The notes under the pieces are model-generated. The model did no database searches, was not told the origin of the DNA, and worked only from the letters and a program-made list of their open reading frames with translations. 64,000 bases of DNA from Corynespora cassiicola (taxonomy: Eukaryota > Ascomycota > Dothideomycetes > Pleosporales > Corynesporascaceae): NCBI GenBank assembly GCA_022059125.1, contig JAEUWY010000006.1, forward strand, positions 1,612,001 to 1,676,000, written 5' to 3'. Of the stretch, positions 1 to 13,114 are shown piece by piece. Position 1 is the stretch's first letter. Every line of letters begins with the position of its first letter. The position numbers and the translations under genes were made by a program.

Positions 1-207
1 AGCGCTCAATGGAAGAAAAACCGACACATACCTTGAAGATCTCCTCTTCGGTCGGCGTCACATACCACACAAACGCTGGACCACCGATGCAGAGCGCCGC
101 TCCTCTGTGATAGGTCAGCGATCATGTTCCTGGACTTCAAGCTGCTGGGGCGAGAAAGTGGAGACTCACGCGGTGATGGCTTTGATATACGTTCCGGTGC
201 TAGGCAT
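1..207 (-). CDS. CBP4: CBP4, cytochrome bc1 complex assembly factor (5' part, cut by window edge)
   Basis: Cbp4 is a small mitochondrial inner-membrane protein needed to assemble cytochrome b into respiratory complex III. Two exons can be spliced. Exon 1 runs 207-170 from the ATG and exon 2 runs 104-32. The intron 105-169 has a GTGAGT donor and a CTGAC branch with CACAG acceptor. A GTATGT donor at 31 leads off the window. The joined protein begins [14 protein letters not shown] and continues through a hydrophobic segment [15 protein letters not shown] to TPTEEEIFK. This order of a short N-terminus, one membrane segment and a TPTEEE-F motif is the Cbp4 hallmark as I recall the family. The C-terminal charged tail lies outside the window. 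A 91-codon reading frame in another phase over the same bases is a shadow. Confidence 0.85.
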
Positions 208-3107
208 TGTGATGCTTGGGGTATCAATACGACTATAGGTAGATTTCGATCTGATTCCCCTATTTCAATTGACGACAATGGCGTTGATTTTGTGAGCGTG
301 CTTGGGTGTCGCTGTCATCGATTGACCGGCGATTTGGACGAAGTTGTGCTGCGCACCGCCACGCTTACTAAGGGAGAATATCACATGCTGATTGGCTCTA
401 GCCAATCCATCTATACTTGGACGCCTCTCATAGAAAAACATCTTGATACTTGCAGATAGAGCGTTGACACCACTTTATGATCAATTACCAGGTATTCATA
501 TGGCATTACCATATTTTGATCTTGCTCCTGCACATATCACCTGCTAAACCTGCTACATATTCAGGCAGCCAATTCCTTCACTTCGTTCCTACTCCTTTCA
601 AATACGCAGATGAGCTTCTTTTGAGCCTCTAACAACGTCTCAAAATCATAATCATCGGGAAATATTTCCATAACAAGTTTTGAGAGCGCAACGTAGTTCT
701 CGTACTGAGTACGAGCAGGCACATCGACTTCGTTCAGGACTAAATCCGCATGAAGACTCATAGCCTCGACAGGCAACAAGCTCTTCTCAAATATTTCCCT
801 TGTAAAGAAAGCCCTGTCGATTAGTCTGTTTGTTATAATGCCAAATGAGCCACATAGATATCAAAATCTCTCTTTGTTTCTAATGTAATGCCTTTATAGA
901 TGTTAGATATGCGAGCGTGAAAGTCCTTGGTGGTATGTACTGGTTTAATTTTGAACATTATTGCAATTCTCAAAGTAAGATTCAGTTGAGGATGAATTTT
1001 CCAACAGCTCTCGGATTCAGGCTTTAATACTTACTCTCAAGTTTACTAATACGCGGACGTCTGCTGAAGCTATGGTATGGTTAAATGTAGAAACCACGTG
1101 CATGTTCACATGGCACACGGAAGGTTGGCTTTAGGAAGTCATTTAATGACAGATGGATATCATGTACTACCGACACGTGAGCTTTTATCAACCACTGTGT
1201 TGATTATTGAATCACGATCTAAGTCCATGTCCGCAAATGACTATGGCTCGGTTTATGGTGGCTCCGAAAAATTGGATCATGATTACCCTGCATCTTAGGA
1301 TCACGAAACATCGGTATTCAGTCCCTGGTGTCTGTTTTCTCTTGCTGAGAAAGATTAGAATCGTAGGGGTGTTGTTCTTAGGCATGACTTTTGTGGCCGA
1401 AGTCACACTGTTCGTCTAGACTCTAGGCAATCCTCGCAAAAAGATACTACGGAGTATTCTTCAAAGGGTTAGTGGGTTCCCAATGCGTTGAGGTACGGGA
1501 AAACAAATTAGCGATAAGCCAGATTTCAAAGCTTCGGCGATGAGGATGCGCTAACGCACACATCTGACCATGATATAGTAGGCAAAAACAGAAACCTGCG
1601 ATAACATTCCGTGTTTTCTATTAACTTAATTACAAGCATTCCTATAGTAGTGAGATGGATCCACCATTAGCGGAACGGCGACCCAGTGTTCGGATAGGAT
1701 CGGAGAATGTGGATTTAACAGCTCGGCGAGGTATCGTGTACAGCGCATAGCGCATATTCTCACCGCCATCAGTATGTCCGAGAAGGTTCCACGAAGCTAA
1801 GAAGCTCAGACAAGTCGTGTAAATTTAGGTGCCAAGAAGTGAATCACGTGTGCGTCTCTAACCACGGATGGCTTGCCCGAGAGACAGCCACTGGAGATTG
1901 TCGGGCCCTTAGCGGGATTTGGGACCCGCCATCCTGGTTTTCGGGTCCCAAAGCCAACTCTTATCAGCCTTGATGTCCGAACCAAGGTACATCGATGTAT
2001 GAATGCGCCTCAGGTAAGACTTCTTTAAGTCAAAATACTTTCTCGAAACATTGAAAATGTCCCCACGTGGGGATATTTGCGCATTCCAGAATAAAATGGC
2101 ATGCTATCACGATACGGGTTGGTGCATAAGGACACGGACGGACGAAATTTCGAGAATCAAATCTTATTCGATGAGAGCTGTGGAGGTCGGCGAGGTGAAG
2201 ATGCAGGATCGTTGAACCGAGCCCGCCCAAAGTACCATGACAACCGCCGGCGTTCTGGAAAGAAAAACCCGCTGAACTCTAAAGATCCATGTCTCGGCAA
2301 GATTGGAAATAGAACGTCGGAATGCTACATTTTCTGTAGAGCTGAGAGCCTGCACCATTCATTGCAAACCAGATGCTGCGGATTCTCAGAGTAATCACCA
2401 GAAAGATCATCACCAGACCGCCTCCGCTCTCGGCACAATGCCCTTCGCATTAGCCACCGAGCGCGCATCCTGGAAAACGTTGCAACTAGCTTTGGCCTGT
2501 CGCAACACGTCGCCGTCCTCCACGTTTGAGGTGGTCGGCGAGGACAAAGGGATGAACTTCAAACTGACTCGAAAAATCTCCGCACCCTTGATGTAAGAAG
2601 CCACAAGGGATAGTGCCCGACAGCGACGCGCGTATCCGCTGCGATCCGCCAGCAAAGAACAATACGAACGTGAGGACCCTGACCTGCTCGTGTGTGAAGG
2701 ACACTCTTGGGGCATCATGATCCAGCGCAGCGCCGAGGCCATCCTAGGCTCGTGGAAACCTCGTTCGCCTATCGCGCTAGACCGTGCTGGGAGCTCACTC
2801 CCCAAATGCCCATCGTTAGCTCAAGCCTTTGGACAAGACGACGATGTCATGGCACGGCTAATATTACGCTTTGTAGTCGGCGAGCCGCTCGCCTCTCAAG
2901 AACCCGGTCGGCCCTGATCTGGCGGCGCAAATCATTGCAGATGACGGACGCCGTGGCTTGATGGCCCCGAGAACCCCTTCAGGGTAGAGGGAATGACTAG
3001 GTAAGTAAAGGCGAGTAGCACCTTCTTAAACCTGCCTTTGATCACAGCCGTGCCGCTGAGTACTGCCCGTCAAACTATCCTCCCAAACCTTCTTTTGGAA
3101 GTGGATC
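208..3107. other. Gene-poor 2.9-kb stretch
   Basis: Apart from the broken frame at 561-958 I see no convincing gene. Short overlapping frames occur on both strands at 1077-1419 and 2030-2960, but none has recognisable motifs or intron signals in phase. The first half is AT-leaning and reads like decayed sequence. The part from about 2400 to 3000 is GC-richer. Confidence 0.5.
561..958 (-). pseudogene. Frameshifted relic of an unidentified protein-coding gene
   Basis: Two protein-like reading frames follow one another on the minus strand. The upstream one starts at an ATG at 958 and reads MFKIKPVHTTKDFHARISN, then KRDFDIY, and hits a stop near 838. The downstream one is open from a TGA at 863-861 and reads GSFGIITNRLIDRAFFT, continuing past EVDVPARTQYENYVAL and IFPDDYDFETLLEAQKK to a stop at 561. 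It has no in-frame ATG near its beginning. The frames meet between about 846 and 863, where no splice pair of plausible size exists, so a one-base indel is the simplest reading. The composition is that of a soluble alpha-helical protein. I do not recognise the family. A GTAAGT further upstream, near 1040, could be the donor of an earlier exon. Function unknown. Confidence 0.4.
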
Positions 3108-4170
3108 ATGTTTACGCCCGTGGAAACGAGCATTGGAGCACTGCTGCTCCATCAAGCAACGAGCGTACTACTGTTCCAGAATGGCACTATCCTGGGAGTG
3201 TCGGGATTTTTGCGAAGTGTTCTCAATTCACCAACCAAGAGCACCATTGCCTTCTTTGCTGGCATGGCAGCAAGCTTCGTGCCATTGAAGCTCTTCATCC
3301 CCGAACTCCTCACCAGCTATCCAGCAGCGCCTTCAACAATCCAACAAGCCATTGTAACCGCCGGAGTCGGTGCTCTCGTCGGATGGGGCACAAAGGTACG
3401 CTTCTCCATGCCACGATCCACAACACCGAACTGACCAAACCAAGCTATCCAACGGATGTACCTCTGGACACATGCTCTGCGGCCTGGGCAGACTCAGTGC
3501 CCGCTCCGCCATCGCCGTCGCCACTTTCTTCCCTCTGGCAATCCTCACCCACCACCTCGTCCACCCCTCCCTCCTCACCGATCTATGCACAGGCACCACC
3601 CCTTGCTACACACCAACATACCCCTCCGCCACAACCACCAAATCCCTCCTCCTCCTCGCAGCCCTCGCCATCTACACCTCCCGCACCCTCCCCGCCCTCC
3701 TCTCCCAATCCACAAACCCATCCGACGATAAATCGGCCTCGAACCCCAACGCCCCCGCCCGCCTCGCAACCCTCTTCCTCTCCGGCCTCGAATTCGGCCT
3801 CGGCCTACACATCACGCAAATGTCCCACCCCTCAAAAGTCCTCTCCTTCCTCTCCTTCCCCCGACTGCACCTGTGGGACCCCTCCCTCGCGCTAGTCCTC
3901 CTCTTCGCCGTCCTCCCCAATGCCCTCGAGATCCGCCTGCGAGGCCTCGACGCGCCGCCCCTCTTCAGCGACCGCTTCGACATCCCGAAGAAGACGGTCG
4001 CGGATACGGATTGGAAGTTTGTGCTGGGCGCTGCGGCGTTTGGCGTCGGGTGGGGGTTGACGGGGACGTGTCCTGGGCCGGCGGTGCTGAGGGCGGTTGC
4101 CCAGCCCGGGTGGGGGGTTTTGTGGGTTGGGGGGTTTTGGGTGGGGGGGAGGGTTGGGGGGATGGGATAG
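3108..4170 (+). CDS. YeeE/YedE-type (sulfur transport) membrane protein
   Basis: This is a polytopic membrane protein of the YeeE/YedE family, whose bacterial members take up thiosulfate or related sulfur species. Exon 1 is 3108-3395 and exon 2 is 3445-4170. The 49-nt intron 3396-3444 has GTACGC, a CTGAC branch and AAG, and gives 337 aa. Splicing restores the family signature GCTSGHMLCGLGRLSARS at about residues 100-117. A second signature, GWGLTGTCPGP, has its Cys at about 305. Cys101 and Cys305 correspond to the conserved cysteines of the family. Hydrophobic segments fill the rest, with a hydrophilic loop around PSDDKSASNPNAP. The next gene, convergent at 5851, is cystathionine beta-lyase, so both concern sulfur. 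The composition is odd: exon 2 is very C-rich to about 3990 and then strongly G-rich to the stop. Direction and substrate of transport are inferred from the family only. Confidence 0.85.
4108..4167 (+). other. G-rich tract with strong G-quadruplex potential
   Basis: The last 60 bases of the YeeE-type gene contain at least eight runs of three to seven G separated by one to four other bases, nearly all of them T. They encode a Gly/Val/Trp-rich C-terminus. The coding strand switches here from pyrimidine-rich to almost pure G/T. Confidence 0.7.
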
Positions 4171-5850
4171 CACTCATTCTACGTATCAATTGATGGCGAT
4201 GGTGGTTGCGACGACATATCGTGCAGCTCTGCGTGTGAGAGAATATCTCGTCATCTCCATTTTGGTGCTCCATGTGGACATGGACTAGCGAGTGACCTCT
4301 TTTTGCGAGAGGAGCAGGGGAGGTCGCGGGGATAGTTGCCTTTGCTGGCTTCTTCACAGCCTAAAGGGAGGGCGTGTGGCGTCGTCCGAGCCGCTCGCGC
4401 ATGCCAATATATTGATAAGGCTGAGGGGCAGGCCTTGCCGAGTACATTCTCCGGGGCTTCTGCCGTTCTTCTCTTGTCGCCTCTCGATGCCGTGGAATAT
4501 TCTACGGATTCTGCCCAGGTAGAATGCTTCGCGTGGCTTTCTTTTCTTGTTTGGGATGTGGCGCTCTTGGACCAGCGAGATACCCTGCCGGGGGCGAATG
4601 TGATGTGATTTTGAAGAGTAATTTGGACATGTGAAGGCTATGACTCTGTCCTTGATACTTGACCTACCCTAGACCAGTCAGGGCTATGAATACCGAGTTG
4701 TGGGAACACTTGCTTGATTCAAACGATCCCTCTACGGGAACCTTGGAAGGAGGGGTTTCATGTGCGCCCAGTACCATTTGCTTCATCTACACCACTCAAG
4801 CCGCAACCATATCCTGAAGGTTATAGAATTACCGAGTGGATGAATAAAGTAATGTGCAGTACCTAGGATATGATTATGCAGCGGCTAGCATGTCGGATGG
4901 TGCCAGTCACTGTCCGTATCCGTCCCTCTAAACTTGTAGCCGACGCATTCAGGGCCATGATACCTACTTCCCGGGCACTCATCATTATTGTTTTGCTGTA
5001 ATTTATCATGGCCGGCATGTTGCAATCAAGTAGAAGGTGCTTGGCTATACCAATATATCCTCAGGCTTGCGCTTCTTCGATATCGTGTCTCTTTGCCTCG
5101 CCTGACCAAACTCTCCACTGACAAATCCCCGCAGAACCCTGTTTCTCAGCCCTTTCTGAGACCGGACTCCTGCGACTAGAATCAGAGAAGCTGATTCGAT
5201 GATGTTGTGGCTTATCAACCCATTTGGTTGAAGCATTCATTATAGCACGTACATCGACGTACGAGGCGTGGGCGGATAAGAGGGGGGCCGATTCCCGTGT
5301 CCACCTGCCTACAGCCTTGGCACTTGCCCTTTGGTCGAAATTCAGGCTGAAACAGCAAAAGAAGGCGTTTCTAGCAGTGCAACCGACGGTCCTTGTGCTG
5401 TATAGATGGGGTGATTGATGCGAAACGGCCCTGATTCTTTTGTTAGTGAACAGCGGGCAGAATGACTGAGCGAGTCAAATAAGAAAGATGCGCCACATGG
5501 ATAGGATGGGGATGTGATATTTTATAAATGCTTGAAATTTTCATTGATAGCTTAAGAGATCTTTTTGTTATGCTTTTGAAACTCTTTTCCTGGACCAAAA
5601 GAGACCATGGAACTCCCGCTCTTAGCCATAATGCAATCAAATAAGTATCACGTTAACATGCTCGCCGACGGGGGCTGAGATGACAGAGGTGACTAGGTCA
5701 GAGAAAGTTTTGAAGTGAAGATATATGTCCCTGACGTAAGAAAGCGACGTTATCACGTTACCACGCTTATGACCAAGCGTAGCAGAGGTGACTATCAAGT
5801 TGTTGTTTTTTTCAGTGCGGCGGAGACCGAATGGAATGCGAGCGGAGCAA
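4171..5850. other. Intergenic region between two convergent genes
   Basis: These 1.7 kb separate the stops of the YeeE-type gene and cystathionine beta-lyase. I see no supportable gene. Frames of up to 98 codons exist on both strands, but they overlap each other and show no motif. The region becomes AT-richer after about 5400. Confidence 0.6.
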
Positions 5851-7349
5851 TTATTCCGAGGGCGTAGGTACAGCATCGGTGTTCTCAGAGGACGAAGGTG
5901 CATCTCCCAGAACCTGGCCGGAGCCAAGAGCATGGAAGCCTGCAGTAGTGATGCTTACAGCGCCAGCTTGGACGAGCTAGAATAAATTAGCTATAGTTGC
6001 TGTGAGACCGGAGGTTTAACTTACCGCGCGGCGCAGGTCATCAATCAGGTCCTCTGGGTCCTCAATACCAACACACAACCTGATGATATCCTCCGGCATG
6101 TTCCTTTCTTTCCTCGTCTTCTCGTCAATGCTGGCGTGGCTCATGCGGCAAGGCATGCTAATCAGGGAGTTGACACAGCCAAAGCTGACGGAAATGGCCC
6201 ACAACCTTGCAGACTCAACGATGCGCTCCGACACATGGATATCTCCGGTTTCGAAGGAGAGAACGGCGCCAGCGCCACGAGCCATGCTCCAGTGCAGATC
6301 GTACTGCGGGTGCGACTTCAGGCCAGGATAGCGAACCTTGAAGCCATGGGATTCGAGGAATTCAGCGATGCGCTGAGCGTTTGCTTGCTGCTTCTCCATA
6401 CGTACGCCCAGGGTCTTGACGCCGCGGAGTAGTAGCCAAGAGTCAAAGGGCGAGAGACCGCATCCCGAGGCATTGATTGTAAAAAACAACCTGTCTCCCA
6501 ATGCTGAGTCGTTCACAGCGATGACACCAGCCATCAGATCGTGGTGGCCGGACAGGTACTTGGTTCCAGACTCGTAGACGATGTCGGCACCCAAATCGAG
6601 CGGGTTGAGCAACATGGGCGAGAGCATAGTGTTGTCGACCGCAACAACCGCAGAAGGGTTGGCATCGTGCACAATGCGAGCGATAGAGCGAATGTCGGCA
6701 ATCTTAATCAAGGGGTTGGTAGGTGTCTCTAGCAGCACCATGGCAGTCTTGCTGCTGGCGACGGCGCGCACAGCCTCAGGGCTTGTGGTATCAACATGGT
6801 GCACGATGATGCCTCCATGGGTAGAGAGGTACTTCAACAACCGGTTTGTTCCTCCATACAGGTCATCGCCAGTGACGACCTCGTCGCCGGGGCGTAGAAG
6901 ACGGGTGATGACGTCAAGGGCGCCCATGCCCGAAGAGACGACAAGTGTGCGGTTCGCGTTCATGATCTTTGCGAGGTGTCGCTCGAGGTGCGATCGTGTG
7001 GGGTTGCCAGAGCGGGTGTAGTCATATTCTTGGTCGCCACCAGTGGCAGAATTCTGCTTGAAGGTTGCGGACTGGGCGGGGTTAGCCATTACGATTTGAT
7101 GCTGGAACAGCACACGGTCGCACCGGAGCGAGGGCATACCTGATAGATGGGGACAGAGCTGGCATTGTACTGGTCGTTGCTCTCCGTGTACACCAACTCG
7201 GTCATGAGGGCGTACTTCCTGCCATTGCGGGGCGTGCTCGGGGCGGGCGATGGGGGGAGGTTGTGGCCGTCAATGTCATGGGCAGTAAAGGCCTTGCCGA
7301 CGCCATTGGGCTTGCCCTTGGAGCTCTCCGGGAGCGGTGAATCAGACAT
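5851..7349 (-). CDS. STR3: Cystathionine beta-lyase (PLP-dependent)
   Basis: This cytosolic or peroxisomal enzyme cleaves cystathionine to homocysteine, pyruvate and ammonia in methionine synthesis. Exons are 7349-7140, 7071-6025 and 5976-5851. The introns 7072-7139 and 5977-6024 have GTATGC and GTAAGT donors, and all junctions are in phase 0, giving 460 aa. Splicing restores DQYNASSVPIYQSATFKQ at the first junction and DLIDDLRRALVQAGAVS at the second. Without the second intron the protein would stop too early at 6016. Other motifs are YDYTRSGNPTR, SSGMGAL and ESGTKYLSGHHDLMAGV, where the PLP lysine is about residue 242. The GTKYxxGHHD context is typical of fungal cystathionine beta-lyases rather than gamma-lyases. 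An in-frame ATG at 7535 would add a Pro/Ala-rich leader of 62 aa. I prefer 7349 because the leader is low-complexity. Confidence 0.9.
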
Positions 7350-8023
7350 GGCGGCAGGTTTGGGTCGGCTGTTCGAGATGGGGGCAGCAGCAGCAGCCGA
7401 GTGCGAGGCGGGGCGAGGAGTCTGCGCTTTGACTTGGGCAGAAGTGGCGTCAGTACCGAGTACAGACGGGCTGGGGTTGCACAGAGGGAGGGAGGAGAGG
7501 ACAAAGGGAGGAGAAGATGGAGGTTTGCAGGTCATCCGCGAGAGAGGTCGTCTGCAAGGTACAGCAAAGGCTTAGTGGAGCGTGGAGAGTCACCGCTCGT
7601 ATTGCGCCATCGATGAAAAGCCTGGTTCGTCGGAAGGTGCAGGTCCGACTTCGCTCGTTCCGTGGGGTCGCGTCGTCGGCCGCCGCGTCCGCTTCCGCCA
7701 GCTCCACCACCCCGGAAAATGGCCTTTGAATGCTCGCGAATGCTCACTTTTGAATTGTCCTAATATACGCGGGTATTCCATACTCAGGCCCAGGTCGTCA
7801 TCAAAATACATCAATCGAAGAGAAATGGCCCAAACACCCTCTGCCATCCAGATGCGCCGGTGCTTGCTTTGTCCAAAGTCAATGCCAATGGCGACAGCTG
7901 CCACAACTGCCGAGCCATCCAATCGCTCATACATTACCAGTTCCCAAAGACAGCCGACCGACGAAAAGTACGGGCGCAGAACGAAAAATAATAATACGCC
8001 GAACACGACCGGCCTCCTCAATC
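7350..8023. other. Intergenic region upstream of cystathionine beta-lyase
   Basis: This stretch lies between two genes in tandem on the minus strand and presumably holds the promoter and 5' leader of cystathionine beta-lyase. The leader-proximal part, 7350-7535, remains open in frame with that gene. No other gene is supported. Confidence 0.6.
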
Positions 8024-10210
8024 TTAGCGTGGCGTGATGGCAGGAAATCCCTTTCGTTGGTGCAAGTTGATGCGAAACTCGAAAATACCCTCCTCTGTCC
8101 CGCAATACAGAATGCGTCCGTCTTGACTCATGGCGAGGCCGGCTGTTCGCACGCCGTGTGAAGGATCGTACGTGCTCCCTCTTTGCTGCCGATACACTCT
8201 AGCCACGGTATATGCAGGAGTCTCCTCACCGCGCGCACCGCGGAGCCGCTCGCGCATCTGGGCAAGCTGTCGCAAGCGGCGTGTATCCATTGGCGCAGCC
8301 GCTCTAGCCTCGGGAGACAATGCTTCCTCGATAGTCCGCCAAGCACCGTCCGTAGAAGAAACGACCTGAGCATCGGCCCGGCGCGCATGAGCTGGTATCG
8401 GGTTTGGCGACCTCGTGGGAGCCAAATCCGTTATGCTGGCCATGGCTGCGCCGTCGTATTGATCCCCAGTAAAGCTGCCGCTTGTGTTGATCACCACAGA
8501 TGTCTGGCGGCGAGGAGCCGTGCGATCCTGGGTCTGGCTCAACATGGAATCGACCAGACTCTCGGGGGCGTTGCGTCTCGCTGTTGCTTCCCTCTCCCTG
8601 CGTCTAGCGTCAGCACGCAAACTTGGAATAAAGTCCCTGTAAGCAATGCCGTACCGTCTTGCACTCTCTGAAGTCCCGGCGATGCTATAGTTGATGCTGC
8701 GGGGTATGGGTGGATGATCCCGCGTCTCGTTCGATCGCCGTACTGTCCGCAAAGCCTCGAGTATCTGTCGCTCCTGGGCAGTTACGCCCTGTGGGTCATT
8801 GTCCGACTCAACCACACCATGTAGGTGCTGTCGTCGCCGCTCAGATGAAGCCTCAATGTAGTCAGTCGCAAAGTTGACGGCGGCTGCCGTGCCCTCTGAA
8901 TCCAATGCCCGCCGATATCGTCGAATAAAGTCCTCCTCTCGTCGTAGATCCTGCACTTCTGCCACAGGGCTCAAATCCAGATCAAAGTCGGCAATCTCGG
9001 TCCTCTCCAAGTGGTCGTCTTTGGGATCCAGGACGAGAACCTGCCGTACCTGGAGTCCTCTGCGAATGTCAGCAACGCAGACATGTGCTTGGTCTTCACT
9101 CCAGATGAGGAGATCCCACGGTGCAGGTGAGAACAGCATGGTCCTCACGGCTCCGGGGCCGATGGTGGAGTCAGGTCTAGAAGATCCGACGACTTCCACG
9201 ACGGCGTCTTCTCCATACTCGGCCGATTTCAAGCGTTCGACATCAAAAAGGGTAATGAAACCACCTTCGGATCCCAATGCACAAAGACTCCCAGATTGCG
9301 ACCAAGCCGTGGTAAAGTAGCCTTCAAGAGTGGAGCCTTGCGGTATGTATAGACGGATCTGATGAAGCATTTCCCACTCTGGCATGATGGTTTGCAGCCG
9401 TCCTTCGGGCGTTTTCATGGTGTTCGGCCTTGTAGTCTTGACTCGCTCAAAAAAGTAGCCGATGTGTTTGTCGCCAACAGCGACCAGGAGTTGCCCGTCT
9501 GGAGAAATGGTGGCATGGTTCATAGCGAAAGGAAAGTCAAGGCAGAAGGTTTCAATATTCGACATCAGGGAGTAGACGCGCACCGTGTGGTCATTGTTAG
9601 TGAGGACGGCGACGACCTCGTCCTCGCCGTCGCCCTCGGCGGGCAATTTGTGTATTGATATTGAATTGACGATATCGTTTCCCAACTTCTCGAGCCGAAC
9701 ATGGTGGGCGGCGCCCAGACGGGGCGGGCGTGGCAATGCGGTGCGACTGGCGAGATCCAAAGGCAACAAGGCATCAACATTGGCGGGGTCGGCGGGAGGG
9801 AAGCCCTCTACCTTGATGATGGCGAAATTCCCGTTCTCGGCGCCTGCAGCGCATACGTAGCCATGGCCAGAGGCGGTGCAGCGGATATCCCAGGGCAGGG
9901 TGTGGACGTGGGCCTGTATTCTGGTCGCGGCGTTGAGGCAGTAGAGGTCGTGGCCGCTGGCGTAGTAGATGAGGTCTGGCTCGGGCGAGCTGATGAAGTG
10001 TCGGAGCTGATAGTGGCTGGAAGGGGTCAGCGGAGTGGGTGGGCACGGGGGCGAGGGTGGTGGGCGGCCTACGCAATAGGAATCTTGAGGGGATAGTAGG
10101 ATGTCGAAGGCAACACAAAGGCGTCCGTCTCGCGACTCCTGGGACTGTTAGCGTTCGGTCGAGGGCAGGGGCGGCTCGAGGGGCAGGCACAAGAAGTCAT
10201 CGACGGCCAT
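8024..10210 (-). CDS. DUF2415-family WD40-like protein
   Basis: This is a fungal protein of unknown function with a WD40-like beta-propeller N-terminal half and the short DUF2415 motif. My model has exons 10210-10191, 10138-10073 and 10016-8024. The introns are 10139-10190 (GTGCCT donor, GCTAAC branch, CAG) and 10017-10072 (GTAGGC, CTGAC, CAG), giving 692 aa. The joined start reads MAVDDFLSRETDAFVLP and then YYPLKIPIAHYQLRHFI. Blade-like repeats include YYASGHDLYCLNAATR, NNDHTVRVYSL, GSEGGFITLFDVERL and a final DGRILYCGTEEGIFEFR. The DUF2415 core SPAPWDLLIWSEDQAHVC lies near residue 320. The C-terminal half is Arg/Ser-rich and probably disordered. The first intron has a weak donor. The alternative is an unspliced start at 10200 (706 aa). 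The gene is divergent from SSC1. Confidence 0.75.
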
Positions 10211-10958
10211 GCTTTGCGATCACGCGGGCGATGGCGGCATGTCCCCGTGGCCGTCAAAGGGGTTTATATGAGGTCGAGCTCGCGCAGGGCCAGCCAATAC
10301 GTCAGACTGGCCGAGAGAGCCACCCGGAGCGCTAGCGACGCTGGCAGACGCAGTACCAGCGCAACAACGGCGGTGCAGAGGAGCACGAGCGCGACGGACG
10401 CACACGGAAAGGATAGGGCGAATGGTCGGTTGGGAGAGCGACGGGGCGCGCGTGCTGAGAGGGTGCGGTGGGCTGCGGTGGTCTACGGTGCGGGCAGACG
10501 ACGTCCTCCGCATCTCAAAAGCTTCCACTCAGACCACAGGCCTAGAGTTCCCCACAGGAGCACCTCCTCAGCCCTCACGTGAGCCCGCCCTGCACCACCG
10601 CCGCGCCGCATCCTGCTGCCAGAGCGCTGCGCCGCGGGCCACGGCCGTCCAGCTGCCCACGGCGCGCGCCCACTGCCAGCGCATTGCCCATTGAGCCGCG
10701 CGCTCTGCACAATGGCCCTGGGAAGCTGGGAAGCTCGTCGCGCACAGGCCGCGCTGGGGAGGCGGAAGCTCGGCGGCTGTCGGCCCAAATCGCGCCAAGA
10801 CAAGAAGTCGCCAGAAATTTCTCTCCTGTCAAAGCTCCCCGACCGTCTTTTCATCATAAAAACATCCACCCCTTCCCCATCCATCGCTTCCTCCTGCACT
10901 CCTCCATCCCCTTGTTGCTTCATCTCCATCAGCAGCACCCCTCCACACACCCTTCACA
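10211..10958. other. Divergent promoter region of the DUF2415 gene and SSC1
   Basis: These 748 bp are shared by two genes read outwards. The part next to SSC1 carries a heat-shock-element-like site and an AT-rich TATA-like stretch at 10855-10862, about 100 bp before the SSC1 ATG. The central part is GC-rich and holds no supportable gene. Confidence 0.6.
10803..10822 (+). promoter_or_regulatory. Heat-shock element-like site upstream of SSC1
   Basis: The pattern GAA (10804-10806), seven bases, GAA (10814-10816), two bases, TTC (10819-10821) matches a step-type heat shock element, because the GAA units sit on a 5/10-bp grid. It lies about 140 bp upstream of the start codon of a mitochondrial Hsp70, a family that is Hsf1-controlled in yeast. 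The match is by eye, and three short units can occur by chance. Confidence 0.5.

Positions 10959-13114
<2,156 letters not shown>

Noticed and set aside
2410..2805. A 131-codon minus-strand frame
   Set aside because: It is overlapped by three other frames, with no recognisable motif and no splice support.
3456..3983. Pro/His/Arg-rich frames on both strands inside the YeeE-type gene
   Set aside because: They are shadows created by the C-rich codons of the real exon, which alone shows family motifs and membrane segments.
5977..6024. The stop at 6016 as the end of cystathionine beta-lyase
   Set aside because: A GTAAGT donor and TAG acceptor remove it and extend the protein by 41 family-like residues in phase.
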